Program-made: the position numbers and the translations under genes
NCBI RefSeq assembly: GCF_963259705.1
Contig: NC_081840.1
Coordinates: forward strand, 115,681,074-115,745,073
Direction of reading: 5' to 3'
DNA from: Myotis daubentonii
Taxonomy: Eukaryota; Chordata; Mammalia; Chiroptera; Vespertilionidae
Length of the DNA stretch: 64,000 nucleotides
The notes under the pieces: generated by a model
What the model saw: the letters and a program-made list of their open reading frames with translations, nothing else
The model's database searches: none
Told to the model about the DNA's origin: nothing
Part shown: positions 10,235 through 22,503 of the stretch, one piece after another
Layout: the number at the start of each line of letters is the position of its first letter
How positions within the stretch are numbered: the stretch's first letter is position 1

Positions 10235-13200
10235 CTATTGTCCATGGATGAGTGAGATCATGTGGTATTTTCCCTTTATTGAATGGCTTATTTCACTTAG
10301 CATAATGCTCTCCAGTTCCATCCATGACGTTGCAAATGGTAAGAGTTCCTTCCTTTTTAGAGCAGCATAGTATTCCATCGTGTAGATGTACCACAGTTTT
10401 CTAATCCATTCATCTACTGATGGGCACTTAGGCTGTTTCCAGATCTTAGCTATGGTGAATTGTGCTGCTATGAACATAGGGGTGCATATATCCTTTCTGA
10501 TTGGTGTTTCTGGTTTCTTGGGATATATTCCTAGAAGTGGGATCACAGGGTCAAATGGGAGTTCCATTTTCAGTTTTTTAAGGAAACTCCATACTGTCTT
10601 CCATAGTGGCTGCACCAGTCTGCATTCCCACCAGCAGTGCACAAGTGTTCCTTTTTCCTCTCCAGCACTTGTCGTTTGTTGATTTGTTGATGATAGCCAG
10701 TCTGACAGGTGTGAGATGATACCTCATTGTTGTTTTGATTTGCATCTCTCGGATGATTAGTGACTTTGAGCATGTTTTCATATGTCTCTTGGCTTTCTGA
10801 ATGTCCTCTTGTGAAAGGTGTCTATTTAGGTCCTTTGCCCATTTTTTGATTGGATTGTTTATCTTCCTTTTGTTAAGTTGTATGAGTTCCCTATAAATTT
10901 TGGAGATTAGGCCCTTATCAGATATGACATTGGCAAATATGTTTTCCCACACAGTGGGTTTTCTCATTGTTTTGTTGATGGTTTCTTTTGCTGTGCAGAA
11001 GCTTTTTATTTTGATGTAGTCCCATTTGTTCATTTTTTCTTTAGTTTCAAGTGCCCTAGGAGCTGTATCAGTGAAGAAATTGCTTTGGCATATGTCTGAG
11101 ATTTTGTTGCCTTTGGATTCTTCTAGAATTTTTATGGTTTCCTGTCGTACATTTAAGTCCTTTATCCATTTTGAGTTTGTTTTTGTGTATGGTGTAAGTT
11201 GGTGGTCTAGTTTCATTTTCTTGCATATATCTGTCCAATTTTCCCAACACCATTTGTTGAAGAGACTATCTTGGCTCCATTGTATGTTCTTGCCTCCTTT
11301 GTCAAATATTAATTGAGCATATTAGTTCGGGCCGATTTCTGGGCTCTCTATTCTATTCCATTGATCTATATGCCTATTCTTGTGCCAGTACCAGGCAGTT
11401 TTGAGAACAGTGGCTTTGTAATACAACTTGATATCTGGTATTGAGATCCCACCTACTTTGTTCTTTTTCAGGATTGCTGCAGCTATTCGGGGTCTTTTTT
11501 TATTCCAGATGAATTTTTGGAAAGTTCGTTCTAGATCTCTGAAGTATGCTGTTGGTATTTTAATGGGAAGTGCGTTGAATTTATAGATTGCTTTGGGTAA
11601 TATGGACATCTTAATGATGTTGATTCTACCAATCCATGAACACGGTATGTTCTTCCATCTGTTTATGTCTTCCTCTATATCTTTTTTCAACGTCCTGTAG
11701 TTTTCTGAGTAGAGGTCTTTTACCTCTTTAGTTAAGTTTATTCCTAGGTAGCTTAATTTTTTTTTGGTGCAATGGTAAATGGGATTGTTTTTATAATCTC
11801 TCTTTCTGAAAGTTCATTATTGGTGTATAGAAATGCCTCAGATTTCTTGGGGTTAATTTTGTATCCTGCTACATTGCCAAATTCATGTATTAAGTCTAGT
11901 AGCTTTTTGATGGAGTCTCTAGGGTTTTGTATGTATAATATCATGTCGTCTGCAAATAAGGACAGTTTTACTTCCTCTTTTCCAATTTGGATGCCTTTTA
12001 TTTCTTCTTCTTGCCGAATTGCAATGGCTAACACTTCCAGTACTATGTTGAACAGGAGTGGTAAGAGGGGGCATCCCTGTCTTGCTCCTGTTCTTAGGGG
12101 AAATGGAGTTAGTTTTTGTCCGTTGAGTATGATGTTGGCTGTGGGCCTGTCATATATGGCTTTTATTATGTTGAGGTATGATCCTTCTACTCCCACCTTG
12201 CTGAGAGTTATTATCAAAAATGGGTGTTGAATTTTGTCAAATGCTTTTTCTGCATCAATTGATAAGACCATGTGGTTTTTTTCTTTCAATTTGTTTATGT
12301 GATGTATCACGTTTATTGATTTGCGGATATTGTACCATCCTTGCATCCCTGGGATAAATCCTACTTGGTGATGGTGTATGATCTTTCTGATGTACTGCTG
12401 GATCCGATTTGCTAAGATTTTGTTGAGGATTTTGGCATCTATGTTCATGAGGGATATTGGCCTGTAATTCTCTTTCATTGTGTTGTCTTTACCAGGTTTT
12501 GGTATTAGGGTGATGCTGGCTTCATAGAATGAGCTTGGAAGTGTTCCTTCCTCTTGAATTTTTTGTAGTAGTCTGAGGAGGATAGGTTTTAGTTCTTCCT
12601 TGAATGTTTGGTAAAACTCCCCTGTGAAGCCGTCTGGTCCTGGGCTTTTGTTTGATGGAAGCTTTTTGATGACTGCTTCAATTTCTTCCATGGTTATTGG
12701 CCTATTGAGATTTTTAGATTCTTCCTGATTGAGTTTTGGAATGTTGTATTTTTCTAGGAATTTGTCCATTTCCTCCAGGTTGTCTAGTTTGTTGGAGTAG
12801 AGCTGTCCATAGTATTTTTTAACAATCATTTGTATTTCTGTGGGGTCTGTTGTTATTTCGCCTCCATCGTTTCTGATTTTGTTTATTTGGGTCCTCTCTC
12901 TCTGCTTCTTGGTGAGTCTGGCTAGAGGTTTGTCAATCTTGTTTATCCTTTCAAAGAACCAGCTCTTGGTTTCATTGATTTTCTCTATTGTTTTTTTGGT
13001 CTCTATGTCATTTATTTCTGCTCTACGCTTTATTATCTCCTTCCTTCTGCTCACTCTGCGGTATTCTTGTTGCTCTCTTTCTAATTCTTTGAGTTGTAGA
13101 GTTAGATGATTTACTACCATTTTTTCTTGTTTTTTGAGATAGGCCTGTAGAGCTATAAACTTCCCTCTCAGGACTGCTTTCATTGCATCCCATAGGTTTT

Positions 13201-14051
13201 GGATTGTTGTGTTTTCATTGTCATTGGTTTCCAGGATGTTTTTAATTTCTTCTTTGATCTCATTGGTAACCCAATCAATATTTAATAGCATGCTATTCAG
13301 CTTCCAGGTGTTTGAGTATTTTGGGTTGTTTTTATTGTAGTTTATTTCTAATATTATGCCATCGTGATCTGCGAAGACGCTTTTTATGATTTCAATCTTC
13401 TTGAATTTGGGGATACTTTGCTTGTGACCCAATATATGGTCTATTTTTGAATATGTCTTATGAGCATTTGAGTAGAATGTGTATTCCCTGGCTTTGGGGT
13501 GATGTGTTCTGAAGATGCCAATTAAGTCCATCTGATCTAGTGAATCATTTAGGATTGCTGTATCTTTGCTGATTTTTTGTTTAGAGGGCTTATCCAGTGC
13601 TGTCAGTGGTGTATTAAAGTCTCCTACTATGATTGTATTGTTGTCGATCTCTCCTTTGATATCTTCCAGGAGTTTTTTTTATGAATTTGGGTGCTCCTGC
13701 ATTGGGTGCATATATGTTTACCAGGGTTATATCTTCTTGTTGTATTGAACCCTTTAGTAGTATGAAGTGGCCTTCCTTATCTCTTGTTATGGCCTTCACT
13801 TTGAGGTCTATTTTGTCTGATATAAGTATTGCTACCCCAGCTTTCTTTTCCTTTTCATTTGCCTGAAAGATATTTTTCCATCCTTTCACTTTCAGTCTGT
13901 GTGAGTCCCTTCTAATGAGGTGGGTTTCTTGTAGACAGCAGATGTATGGGTCATGTTTTTTTATCCATTCAGCCACTCGATGTCTTTTGGTTGGAGCATT
14001 TAGTCCATTTACGTTTAAAGTTATTATTGAAAGGTACTTGTTTGTAGCCAT
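10235..14051 (-). pseudogene. L1 ORF2 (endonuclease / reverse transcriptase), multiply broken
   Basis: ORF2p nicks DNA and reverse-transcribes L1 RNA at the break. It starts at an ATG at 14051, 55 bases after the ORF1 end. The first segment (14051-13614) has the APE-like endonuclease start, with LNVNGLNAPTKR and the CLQETHL motif. It leaves frame at an A8 run (plus-strand T8, 13673-13680). The long segment 13531-11753 (592 codons from its first Met) carries the rest of the endonuclease and the reverse transcriptase, including FADD in the [11 protein letters not shown] context. A second shift lies at a homopolymer near 11757-11766. The segments 11690-11322 and 11216-10578 share one frame separated by a TAA at 11322-11324. 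A third shift is near 10640. The last segment, ending at 10235, has the conserved cysteine-region tail ([14 protein letters not shown]). Two of the three shifts are homopolymer slips. Confidence 0.93.
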
Positions 14052-14106
14052 TTCTTTTTTTGTGTGTGTGTGGCTGTTTTCTTTCTGAGCTTTTTATTTC
14101 TTCTTT

Positions 14107-15099
14107 TTATACTAGTCCCTTTAGCATTCCTTGCATTGCTGGCTTGGTGGTGATAAACTCCCTTAGCCTTTTTTTGTCTGTGAAGCTTCTTATTTCCCCT
14201 TCAAGTTTGAATGATAGCCTTGCTGGATAGAGTATTCTTGGATTCAGTCCTTTGCTTTGCATCACTTTGTAAATTTCAGTCCATTATTTTCTGGCCTGAT
14301 GTGTTTCTGTTGAGAAATTGTTTGACAATCTAATGGGAGATCCCTTGTATGTGACTTTCCGTCTCTCTCTTGCAGCCTGTAAGATTCTCTCTTTGTTCTG
14401 AACATTTGCCATGGTAATTATGATGTGTCTTGGTGTGGGTCTTTTCGGGTTCACCTTGTTTGGGACTCTCTGGGCTTGTGTGACTTTTTTCTTCCCCACC
14501 TCAGGGAAGTTTTCTGATATTATTTCTTCTAATAGGTTTTCTAATCCTTGTTCATCCTTCTGTTGTTCTGGAACTCCTATTATCCGTATGTTGTTTCGTT
14601 TCATGTTGTCCCAAAGCTCCCTTAGGCTCTCCTCCTGTCTTTTAATTTTTTTCTCCAATTGCAGTACATTTTGGGTGTGTTTTGCTTCCTTGTCTTCTAA
14701 TTCACTAATTCGGTCCTCCGCTTCTCCTAGTCTACTGTTGATACTTTCAATGGAGTTTTTCATTGCAGCTATATCACTCTTCATTTCTTCTTGGGTCTTA
14801 CTTAAGTTGTTGATTTTTTCATCTGTTTCTTCTAGCTTCTTCCATATGTTATCGATTTTTTCATCTGTTTCTTCTTGCTTCTTGCAGAGGTTGTCGATTT
14901 TTTCATCTGTTTCTTCTTGCTTCTTGCAGAGGTTGTCGGTTTTTTCCTCCATCCGGTTTATGCACTCTAGGACCCTTATTCTGAATTCTTTTTCTGTCAT
15001 GTTGCATGCCTCTGTATTACTTAGCTGCTTTTCTGGAGAGTCCTCCTTCTCTTTCCTTTGGGGGTTTCTTTGTCTACCCATGTTTGATCTCACTGACAT
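14107..15099 (-). pseudogene. L1 ORF1 (RNA-binding chaperone), one premature stop
   Basis: ORF1p is the trimeric nucleic-acid chaperone that coats L1 RNA. The frame opens at an ATG at 15099 and reads 271 residues to a TAA at 14284-14286. The same frame then runs on without another stop to 14107, giving a 330-codon frame interrupted once, in the C-terminal domain. Residues about 45-165 form a coiled coil. Within it, residues 59-72, 73-86 and 87-100 are three near-identical 14-residue units (core QEETDEKIDN). The RRM-like region begins near residue 165 (motif NIRIIGVPE). The C-terminal domain shows a RERRKVTYKG-type motif at about 245-253. The stop removes the last 59 residues, so RNA binding is probably lost. 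Total length is within the mammalian range. Confidence 0.9.
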
Positions 15100-15112
15100 A
15101 TCTAGACGTTGA

Positions 15113-17100
15113 GTCGTTCAGTGGTTGCTCCCTGGGTGGCAGTGACTCCTTGGTCTGTGGTTGCTCTTCGGGCGGTTGCGGTAGCAGCTGCTCTTCAGTT
15201 GGCAGCAGCTCCTCTGGTGGGTGCTGTTCACAGCTGTGGTGGCTCTTCTGGCTGGTGGGGCGAGGTTTCACGTACAGCTGCTGTTCCTCAGCAGAGGATA
15301 TGGTGTTCAGGAGGTTGCTGTTGCTTGGATATGCTGCGTTGATTTAAAGGCACAAAATACAACACAACAAGGCACCACGTACCAGGCACTATACACAAAT
15401 ATATTCACGATATTAATAACCCCAAATAAAGGTGACCACCCGAATTAAGAGAATTAGGGGATAAGGAAGAAGGAAGAGAAAAAGATAAAAGAGAAAAAAG
15501 AAAAGAAAAGTAGGGACCAAAAAAAGGAGTGCAAAAATGAAATTGGGAAAAAGGAGGGGGGAAAATAAAAGCGAGAAAAGAAAAGAAAAGAAAAAAAATA
15601 GAGCGAAAAGAGAGGATGAAGTGGAAGAGGGGAAGAGACTTTTTATATGAGGAGAATACTCCTATAGAACAGCCATTAATCCCAACAAATTCCAGCAACA
15701 GTTCCCTGGAGATGAATGTAAACTAGAAACAACCAATAATATAATGATGAAAATAGAATGGAGAACACTAATCCCAAAATAAAATAAAGAGAAAATAAAA
15801 TGGCACTTTAAAAAATGGTAAAATGGTAGCAGTAATAATACTGGTTAAAAATTAGAAGGTAGTAATTAAAAGGGTAAAATCAGTTGATGGAGAAAGAATA
15901 AAAAAAAAAAAAAGAAAAGAAAAAAAAAGAAAAAAAATTGGTTTCTTAGTTAAAAGGTGAAAAAAGAAAAAAAAAATTGCAGTAGTGAAGGTCCTTTGGT
16001 TCTTCTATTCTTCAGTGTGGCTCGCCTTAGACCTGCCAGGTATTCAGGAGAGTGTTGAGTTTCCCTGCGATATACTGTTCCTCTGTGTTGTAAACCACAG
16101 TCCTTATTGTAAAGCAGGCCGCATTTATTTCCCAGACTGCCTTATTTTGTGTTTAGCAAAGAGTCAGTTTGTGGGTCAGCCTCTGGGTGGCAGTGTTCTG
16201 GGGTTGGCCTCTGAGGCTATAGGGCCTCTCTGTCCAGTGGAAGTTCACTGCCCAGAGCTGACTGCGTAATAGTTAGTTACTGGCGCTGTGTTGTTGCTGG
16301 GATTGAAAATCCCTCTATAGGCCAGACCCTGTTAACTCCCAGGGACTGATAAGGTTATTTTAATCCTTGATCTCGTACAGGGTGGAATCTGGGTGTGGCT
16401 GTGCTCCTTGCCTGGGAGCTGGGGGGAGGAGTCTCACTCTCTGGAGAGAATGGCTGCCCCAGTCTTGGGCTCAGGGGTGTCTCAGCACTCAATTCGCCGC
16501 CACCTCTCCCAGCACCCCCTCTCTCCCCAGTCTCTCCCCAGATTCCACTCCTCCGCACACTCTCCCTCTCTTCAGCACAGGTGAGTGTCTGTATCCGAAA
16601 TGTCCCATGGACAGGATTCAGTGAAAACAAACAAACAAACAAACAAACGCCGGCCGCGGAAACGGGGAAGGCTTGGTTTCTGTAAGCTTCTTCTCTTACC
16701 GGGACTGCATGGTCAGGTCAGCTCTTCAGGCTGCCCCCTTTAGGCTCAGTCCTCCGTGATCACAGAACCCAGCTCTCAATTTCCCTGGCGGCGCCAGGAA
16801 TCCCACGGTTCTCCTTTCCCCCGTCAGGGGCTGTGCCTGTCCCAAGGGATGCGGCTGTCTGCCACTCGGTCTCCCTCCGACCCTCTGGGCTCAGAGGTCT
16901 GGCAAACTTTCCTGCCCAAATCCCTGGTTTTTTTACCTTTCCAGGGGAGTTCTGCTCTTCCTGGCTGCAAACCGTCTCACCAGCTGAGCAATTTCGCCAA
17001 TTCGGTGTGGGTGTTACTAGTTTCAGCTGCTCATTCCATTTGCTCCTGGACACGACCTGGGACGCGTCTGCCTATATCGCCGCCATCTTCCGTCTCCTAT
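15113..17100 (-). promoter_or_regulatory. L1 5'UTR / internal RNA polymerase II promoter
   Basis: About 2 kb between the L1 5' terminus (17100) and ORF1. The outermost 700 bases (16390-17095) are GC- and CpG-richer than the surroundings, as expected of an L1 internal promoter. The AAGATGGCGGCG near the end is a YY1-type motif of the kind that positions L1 transcription starts. The inner part is purine-rich on the plus strand. Confidence 0.75.
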
Positions 17101-17115
17101 TCTGCTTAAGTTTTT

Positions 17116-18814
17116 ATCTAATATTTCACAAGCTTTTATACTTAGTATAGACATATGTATCTTTTTAACGACTTTAAATGATTACTTTTAGCCATCATAT
17201 TTTGACATTAGTCAGTTCTAAAGATATTGGACTTTCAGTTAGGCAGAACTTGCCCCCAAGACCAAGACCGGCCATGCATCTCTATAGAAGCGTGTTAGGG
17301 TTGCTATGAGCAGCCTTTGTGATATTGATCTTCTGATCACAAGATATGGCTATCTAATTATCCTAAACGCTGTCTTAAAGAAGTTTTTAAATTAAGTTAG
17401 TTTGAATTTAATGTGAATGCTTCAGAATTCACAGAAAATGGAGAGAAGCAAGGATGTTGCAAAATCTAATACTGTGATTTATCAAATCTTTGGGTTTTGA
17501 GCCATTGGATCTAACCAATATTTCTCTGAGCTAGTCTTTTTAAAGGGATGGTGAAATAACTTTATGGGATAAAAGCTCTGCAATTAAGTGAAATAGAAAA
17601 GAAAACTTCTTGAGGTGAAGGAGTTTAGAAAACTGTGTAAGTTTTGAGTTTAATTTACTTGGATGACTTAACTTTTTATTTCATCTGAATAAATGTCTCT
17701 AAATAAACTTTAGAAGTTCCCACCCCAACCATTTAACAGATATATTTTTATTTACTTCTAGAATGACAGTACATAAGTTAGCTTGGAAAAATATTCCAAC
17801 TGAAGCAAATTCTTAGATATCTAGAAGTTTACTTACATGGCATTTACTTTCTTGTGAGCTATTATGTTCAGGCTGAAGACATTTTAGAAGGCTTGTTCAA
17901 ACTGCTTTTGGTATTTACAGCTACTTTATCAAATAACCTCTCTTCTACTTTCAGTTTCACAATGTGCAGATCTGTACCTTATCAATCCTGAGCTCCTTTT
18001 GCTGCTATTTCAATTGTTTACAAAACTCATTTTTCTATTAAGCAAGTAGTTTCATTTATTGATTGATTACTTGTCTAATTTCAAATTAGGTCTGATTAAG
18101 TGTGTCTGGCTTGCCACCATGACATTGTATGTGGTTTCAATAATTAAAGAAGGGACTGTGCTAAATGGTGGTTTACCAAGTACCCATGGACTCATTGAAC
18201 AAACCAGGCAAAGAGTTGTCCATTGATCTGACTTTGTTTCTGCCCCTGCTAAAACATAGCTTTCAAGTCTTATGGTGTCAAGGTTTGGTTACCTGCTAAT
18301 TGCTATTAGAATTATAATTTCACAAATTATAAACAAAGGTTTAGGTTTTAGGTTATAAAGCCCATTTTCCCCTATGAAAATATTAATTTATTTTCATAAA
18401 AAGGGTGACATTAACTTTCACACTGATTTTAGCTTCTTGGGATAAATGGAACTGGAAGGAGTTCTGTTTCCTCATTATGCTATAAAACCATGTCCCCCAT
18501 TATGTTCAAACGCCATGGCTATATTACATTTTGCATTCCCTTTGCTGCTTTGTCTTGTTAAGGTTTCTGGAAATGATTTTAAGAGCTGGTTGCATTTCAG
18601 AGCATGTTTTAAATGGAAATATGATCCTCGAGGGAATTTGTGTTATCTTCGAGAGACTTTAGAAGAGGGGGGAGGAAGCAAAGACACCAGTGAGGAGAAA
18701 GCAGGTAAAAATACTCTTTCACCATTAGGTGTGCTTAGAAAAAGCCATTTGAATTGATAGCGTTTTATTTTATGGGGACTCTAAATGGTAACTGTCAAAC
18801 CGTAGTTTTGCATT
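17116..18814. other. Non-coding AT-rich DNA
   Basis: No gene or clear repeat. A 103-codon plus-strand frame starting at 18446 has no recognisable domain and no supporting context. Confidence 0.5.
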
Positions 18815-19310
18815 TTCACTTGCACTCAGAAGCCGTTTGGTTGCAAGTGACAGAAAACCCAACACAAACTGTCTTGTGTTGTTTAAAAGAGGGGGTTTAT
18901 TGGCACATATGAATGAGATGTAATTTAGCCTCAAGTGTGCCTTGATTTATGCTTAAATCACATTACCAAGAACTGAGTTCCTGTTATCCATTTCTTGGAT
19001 CTACTTCAGTGTTGGCTCGATTTTGGGACCTCACATGGTTAAGAAGTGCCTGTCAGCCACTCAGAGATTTAAATCCAGGTGCAAAAAGCAAGTGTCTTTG
19101 TCTCAGTATTCCCGGGGTTATCCCTGAGGGTCACCAAGACTCAAATGCATTAGGTGTCCTGCCAACCCTCCCCCACCATGTGGCCAGGGAAAGTATGACT
19201 CTGACTGAAGGAGCTTCACCCGCACAACCGAAGGAAGAGCCAACCCAGATCACATTATTCAAGAGTGAGAGGGAGCTGATCCCAAACAAAAACTGAGGCA
19301 GTTGTCAAAA
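18815..19310 (+). repeat. Ancient interspersed repeat, family not named
   Basis: 'ggttgcaagtgacagaaaaccc' followed by 'gggggtttattggcacat' is a well-known opening of an old mammalian repeat. Later text ('accatgtggccagggaaagtatgactctgactgaa') fits the same element. The name was not assigned. Confidence 0.45.
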
Positions 19311-21784
19311 GGGGAAAGCAGTTTGAGAAGGAAAAGGGCAAATGCTCAGTATACACGCCATGAGAACCCTCCCTGGGATTGGACTTAATACTTGGTGTTA
19401 AGTTGTTTTCATTCCTTGGGCTACATAACACTCCAATGCCTGAATACAGCCACAGTGTAATCATTTAGTAGGAGGAACATTTATCAATTTATTTTACTAT
19501 CAGTCCCCCAGAGAGCAAGAGCTAATACTAGATACAACTTTAAAGTTCTGATTATCTAATACCAAGTAAGAAAGATTTCCAAATATCCATGTATGTGATA
19601 TTAAACACGCTGATAGAATGAACAGGTGCTTTGAAGTTTATCTAAACCAGCATAACGGTTTAGAACCTGTTAAAAGTAGTCAACTCTCCAGAAAAAAGTA
19701 CAGGGGTACATACTCATAAAATGTGACTTGTAATCTGGGGGCTTAGCAATTGTAGCTGAAAACTGATGAAGTCCAACTATTCACCCAAAGCTTGAATACC
19801 TCCATGATACCCCAGCAAGAACTCATCCAGGCATGGCCCAACTTTGGCCCTAGCAACCCGAAGCAAGACGGCTGTCTCAGTCTGCTGGTTACCCCAGGAG
19901 CCTCCTCAAAGCTTCGCTTCTCCTCCTCCACTTTACATCCTGACTTTTGCTTCTTTTCCTTTGTCTTTGAATAAGGATTCTTTTCCCTGAGTCTGTTTCC
20001 TTGGGATGTATTTGTTTTTGTTTTCTTCTCCTTTGGACAATATGATATGCTTTCTGATTGTGATTCTTGCTAAGGTGCTGCCTCCAGATGTACTTCCAAT
20101 GGAGGAGCAAGGCCAGGGGTTTACACCCCATGGAGCTTTTTGGGCCTCAGGAGCCCTGAGGGTCCTCAGTCACCTGTGATTGGACATCCACTGACAGAGA
20201 ACTCATGGCCATGAGGAGGGGGTGCCAACCCCACCTTTATGCTGCTCTTAGTTCTTGTTTATATTGAATTCAAATCTGTTCTTTGTAGCTTCTGTACTTT
20301 TGTGTTAGTCCTACTTCTTGGGCCATATGGAGTAAGCACTAGGCTGTAAACCAATGCAGAGTGGGAACACATTTACTCAGTCTATGCTCTCCTGGTAGCT
20401 TCACCTCCAGAACTGAGCAGGGGCCTCACCAAAATCATACCTGAGCGTTCTCCCACCCAATGTCCTTTCTGAGGAAGGTCCTCAAGCCTGTAGTACAGGA
20501 GAAACACTCTTTTTAGCTGTTGCATCTGCAGTTTCATTTTGCCTACTGAAACCAAGGCTTCTGGGATTGGAATTCAGTTTGAAGGTGGTCTCTTAATTCC
20601 TGGTAATGCACCTGCAGGTTGTACTGATGGGTGTAGGAAACTGGGGCTATAATCTAATGGGGTTACTGCTTCACCTCTGCTCGACATGAAGAGGTTTTAT
20701 TTCCACTTTAAAGGGTGGATCACGTAGACTTTTCAGCATACATTCTTCTCTTTTAAGCCCTCATTTGTTCTGCAATCAGTAGATAAGTGAAGGGCCCTGA
20801 GTACAGCCAGCATCATCCCAGCCTCTTTCTCTTTGATTCCCAGAAAGGTTGTCTTTGTGCCAGTGGCATGAGCTTTTTTGGAGTCTCTAAAATGTGCTGC
20901 TTAGCCACACTGGTAGGGAGCCACTAGCAGTAGCTTTTCAAGTGGTTCTCTAAACTGGGCAGGACTGAGGGCTCGGGCAGCAGGTGCCAGAGCTTGCCTA
21001 GAACATTCCTTTCTGTCCATGGTAAACTCAGGATTTCAGCTTTTGGACTGTAACTAACTCGCCGCAGGAATCCTTTGAGCACATAAGCAGGATTGACATG
21101 GTGCAGACGTGGCAGCCCAGCGGCTTGTTATTCCCTTTATGCAAGTCAGCGTTTCTAAAATCACCACCAGGAGCCAACTTCACAGAGGAACAGGTGTAAG
21201 CCGGAAAGCAGCTCAGGAGGAGTTAGGAGTGAAGCTAGATGAGGTTAGCTTACAGCCGACTTCATATGAAATATGAGAAGAAGAAAGGCAATGACTCTGG
21301 GAGAAATTCTAAGGCAGTTGTGAAACACTGTACAAACAACCAGGTGAGACAGAAATATAGAATATGCTAATCTGAACAGCTCAGTGGGAAAAAGCAGCAC
21401 AACACTAACCTCACCACACTCTTTGCAGTGACCTTTCTTGGACAGCTACAGCTTACATAAATGTGGTCAGGGTTTTAGGCCAGTGCAAGGCAGTAATGTT
21501 TTTTCAGCTCCTACCTACTCTCTGATTTCACCTGACACCAAAGTAAGACAAAGGCTAGAAGACATCTTATTGGGCAGATTCTGGCTCACATAGGATAGCC
21601 TCACAGGAGGCCAAGAAGGTGGATTCCCAGGGAGAGCGTAGCAGCTCCTCATAACCCAGTCTTTTCCTGCTCTTAGCATCTGGGCTCACTCACCCACCCC
21701 ACTCCCCAAGCCAATCCTGAGATTCAGGCTACAACTTAGTTGTCTTCATCATGTTTCTTCCTTCTTGCTTCCTTCTGTTCCTTT
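19311..21784. other. Unresolved non-coding DNA, possible decayed retrocopy
   Basis: No intact gene. On the minus strand between about 19740 and 21100, several short stretches translate into protein-like text in different frames. Examples are a basic KRR/Q-rich stretch near 19890-20090 and an LDYSP/PGIKRPPSN-like stretch near 20560-20690. Intervening stops and frame changes are frequent. No poly-T run marks a retrocopy 3' end at the left edge. The parent protein is not recognised, and chance cannot be excluded. Confidence 0.3.
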
Positions 21785-22126
21785 AATCTTTCCTTCTGAC
21801 ATTACAAATATTTACTAAGCACCTAATAGGTCTCAGGAATTATGTTTGGTATTAGAGATTCCAAGGAGAGAAGCAGATAAATGCAGGACCTGCCCTCAGG
21901 GAGCTTGCAACTGACAGAGGGAGAGAGAAAAAAATAATTATATAATACATGTCTAATGATAAACCTTTATAAGTTCCATGAAAAGAAGGTACGGGATGCT
22001 CTGTGGGTATCTAACAAGAGGTCCTGTTTTAGTCTGGGGACTTAGGAAAGGCTTCTACTAGAATTCAGCATTTGAGCTGAGATTTGAAGGTTGGATAGGA
22101 GTTTCCAGTTGGTTGGGAGGGTGAGA
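21785..22126 (+). repeat. Ancient interspersed repeat, left part
   Basis: 'tatttactaagcacctaa', 'ccctcagggagcttgcaac' and 'catttgagctgagatttgaagg' match the same old family as 3640-4960. It is interrupted by a solo LTR at 22127. Confidence 0.5.
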
Positions 22127-22503
22127 TGGCGAGCCCCCTCCATGCTTGCATCACCATAACCACGCCTCAGCTTCTGTAATCCCGCTTGCTGCTTCTGCTC
22201 CAGTAGAGTCTGCTGCTAGTCAAGCTTCTACTGTCTCAGGTTACGGTCCTCCTCCCCAAACTGCAACAGATACCTGGGAGCTTAACGTGTAACATAGAAA
22301 GAATGCCTAAAATGTGTATGTCTGTCATATATGGGAGACAAAGAGCCTAGGAAAATATAAAAGGCCAAGCCCCACTTTGTTCGGCCTGCAGCCTCTGGAG
22401 AGGATTCCGCTGAGCCAGCACTGGTGCAATTAAACACTCCTTTTCTGAACCTCCGAGCACGTTTGGTTTGTCGCTTTCCACCAACCTGATTTCTGCCATA
22501 ACA
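22127..22503 (+). mobile_element. Solo ERV LTR, 377 bp
   Basis: The LTR runs from TGGCGAGCC to GCCATAACA, flanked by the 6-bp direct repeat GTGAGA (22121-22126) / GTGAGG (22504-22509), one mismatch. It contains a TATA box TATAAAA (22356-22362) and an ATTAAA polyadenylation signal (22429-22434), spaced as in a retroviral U3-R-U5. It lies within an older repeat, whose sequence resumes beyond it. The 6-bp duplication favours a class II element; the family is not named. Confidence 0.75.

Larger units (their letters stand above)
9929..17115 (-). mobile_element. Near full-length LINE-1 (L1)
   Basis: A single L1 insertion of about 7.16 kb on the minus strand. From its 5' end (17100) it has a GC-rich 5'UTR beginning GGAGACGGAAGATGGCGGCG, then ORF1, a 55-base spacer, ORF2, a short 3'UTR and an A-tail (seen as T-runs near 9941-9963). 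The target-site duplication is TCTGCTTAGGTTTTT (9929-9943) versus TCTGCTTAAGTTTTT (17101-17115), one mismatch in 15. The complete 5' end and readable long frames point to a fairly young insertion. Both ORFs carry inactivating lesions, so this copy should not move by itself. CAAA repeats (16625-16648) and purine-rich tracts (15455-15640, 15898-15975) lie within the 5'UTR. Confidence 0.95.

Noticed and set aside
11753..13531. A 592-codon minus-strand frame as a host gene
   Set aside because: FADD reverse-transcriptase motif and continuity with L1 endonuclease and 3' segments show it is LINE-1 ORF2.
14411..15112. A 233-codon plus-strand frame
   Set aside because: Antisense shadow of L1 ORF1; its low-complexity Ser/Phe text mirrors the coiled-coil coding repeat.
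16390..17100. CpG-rich promoter of a host gene
   Set aside because: It is the outer part of the L1 5'UTR, ending at the L1 5' terminus and target duplication.
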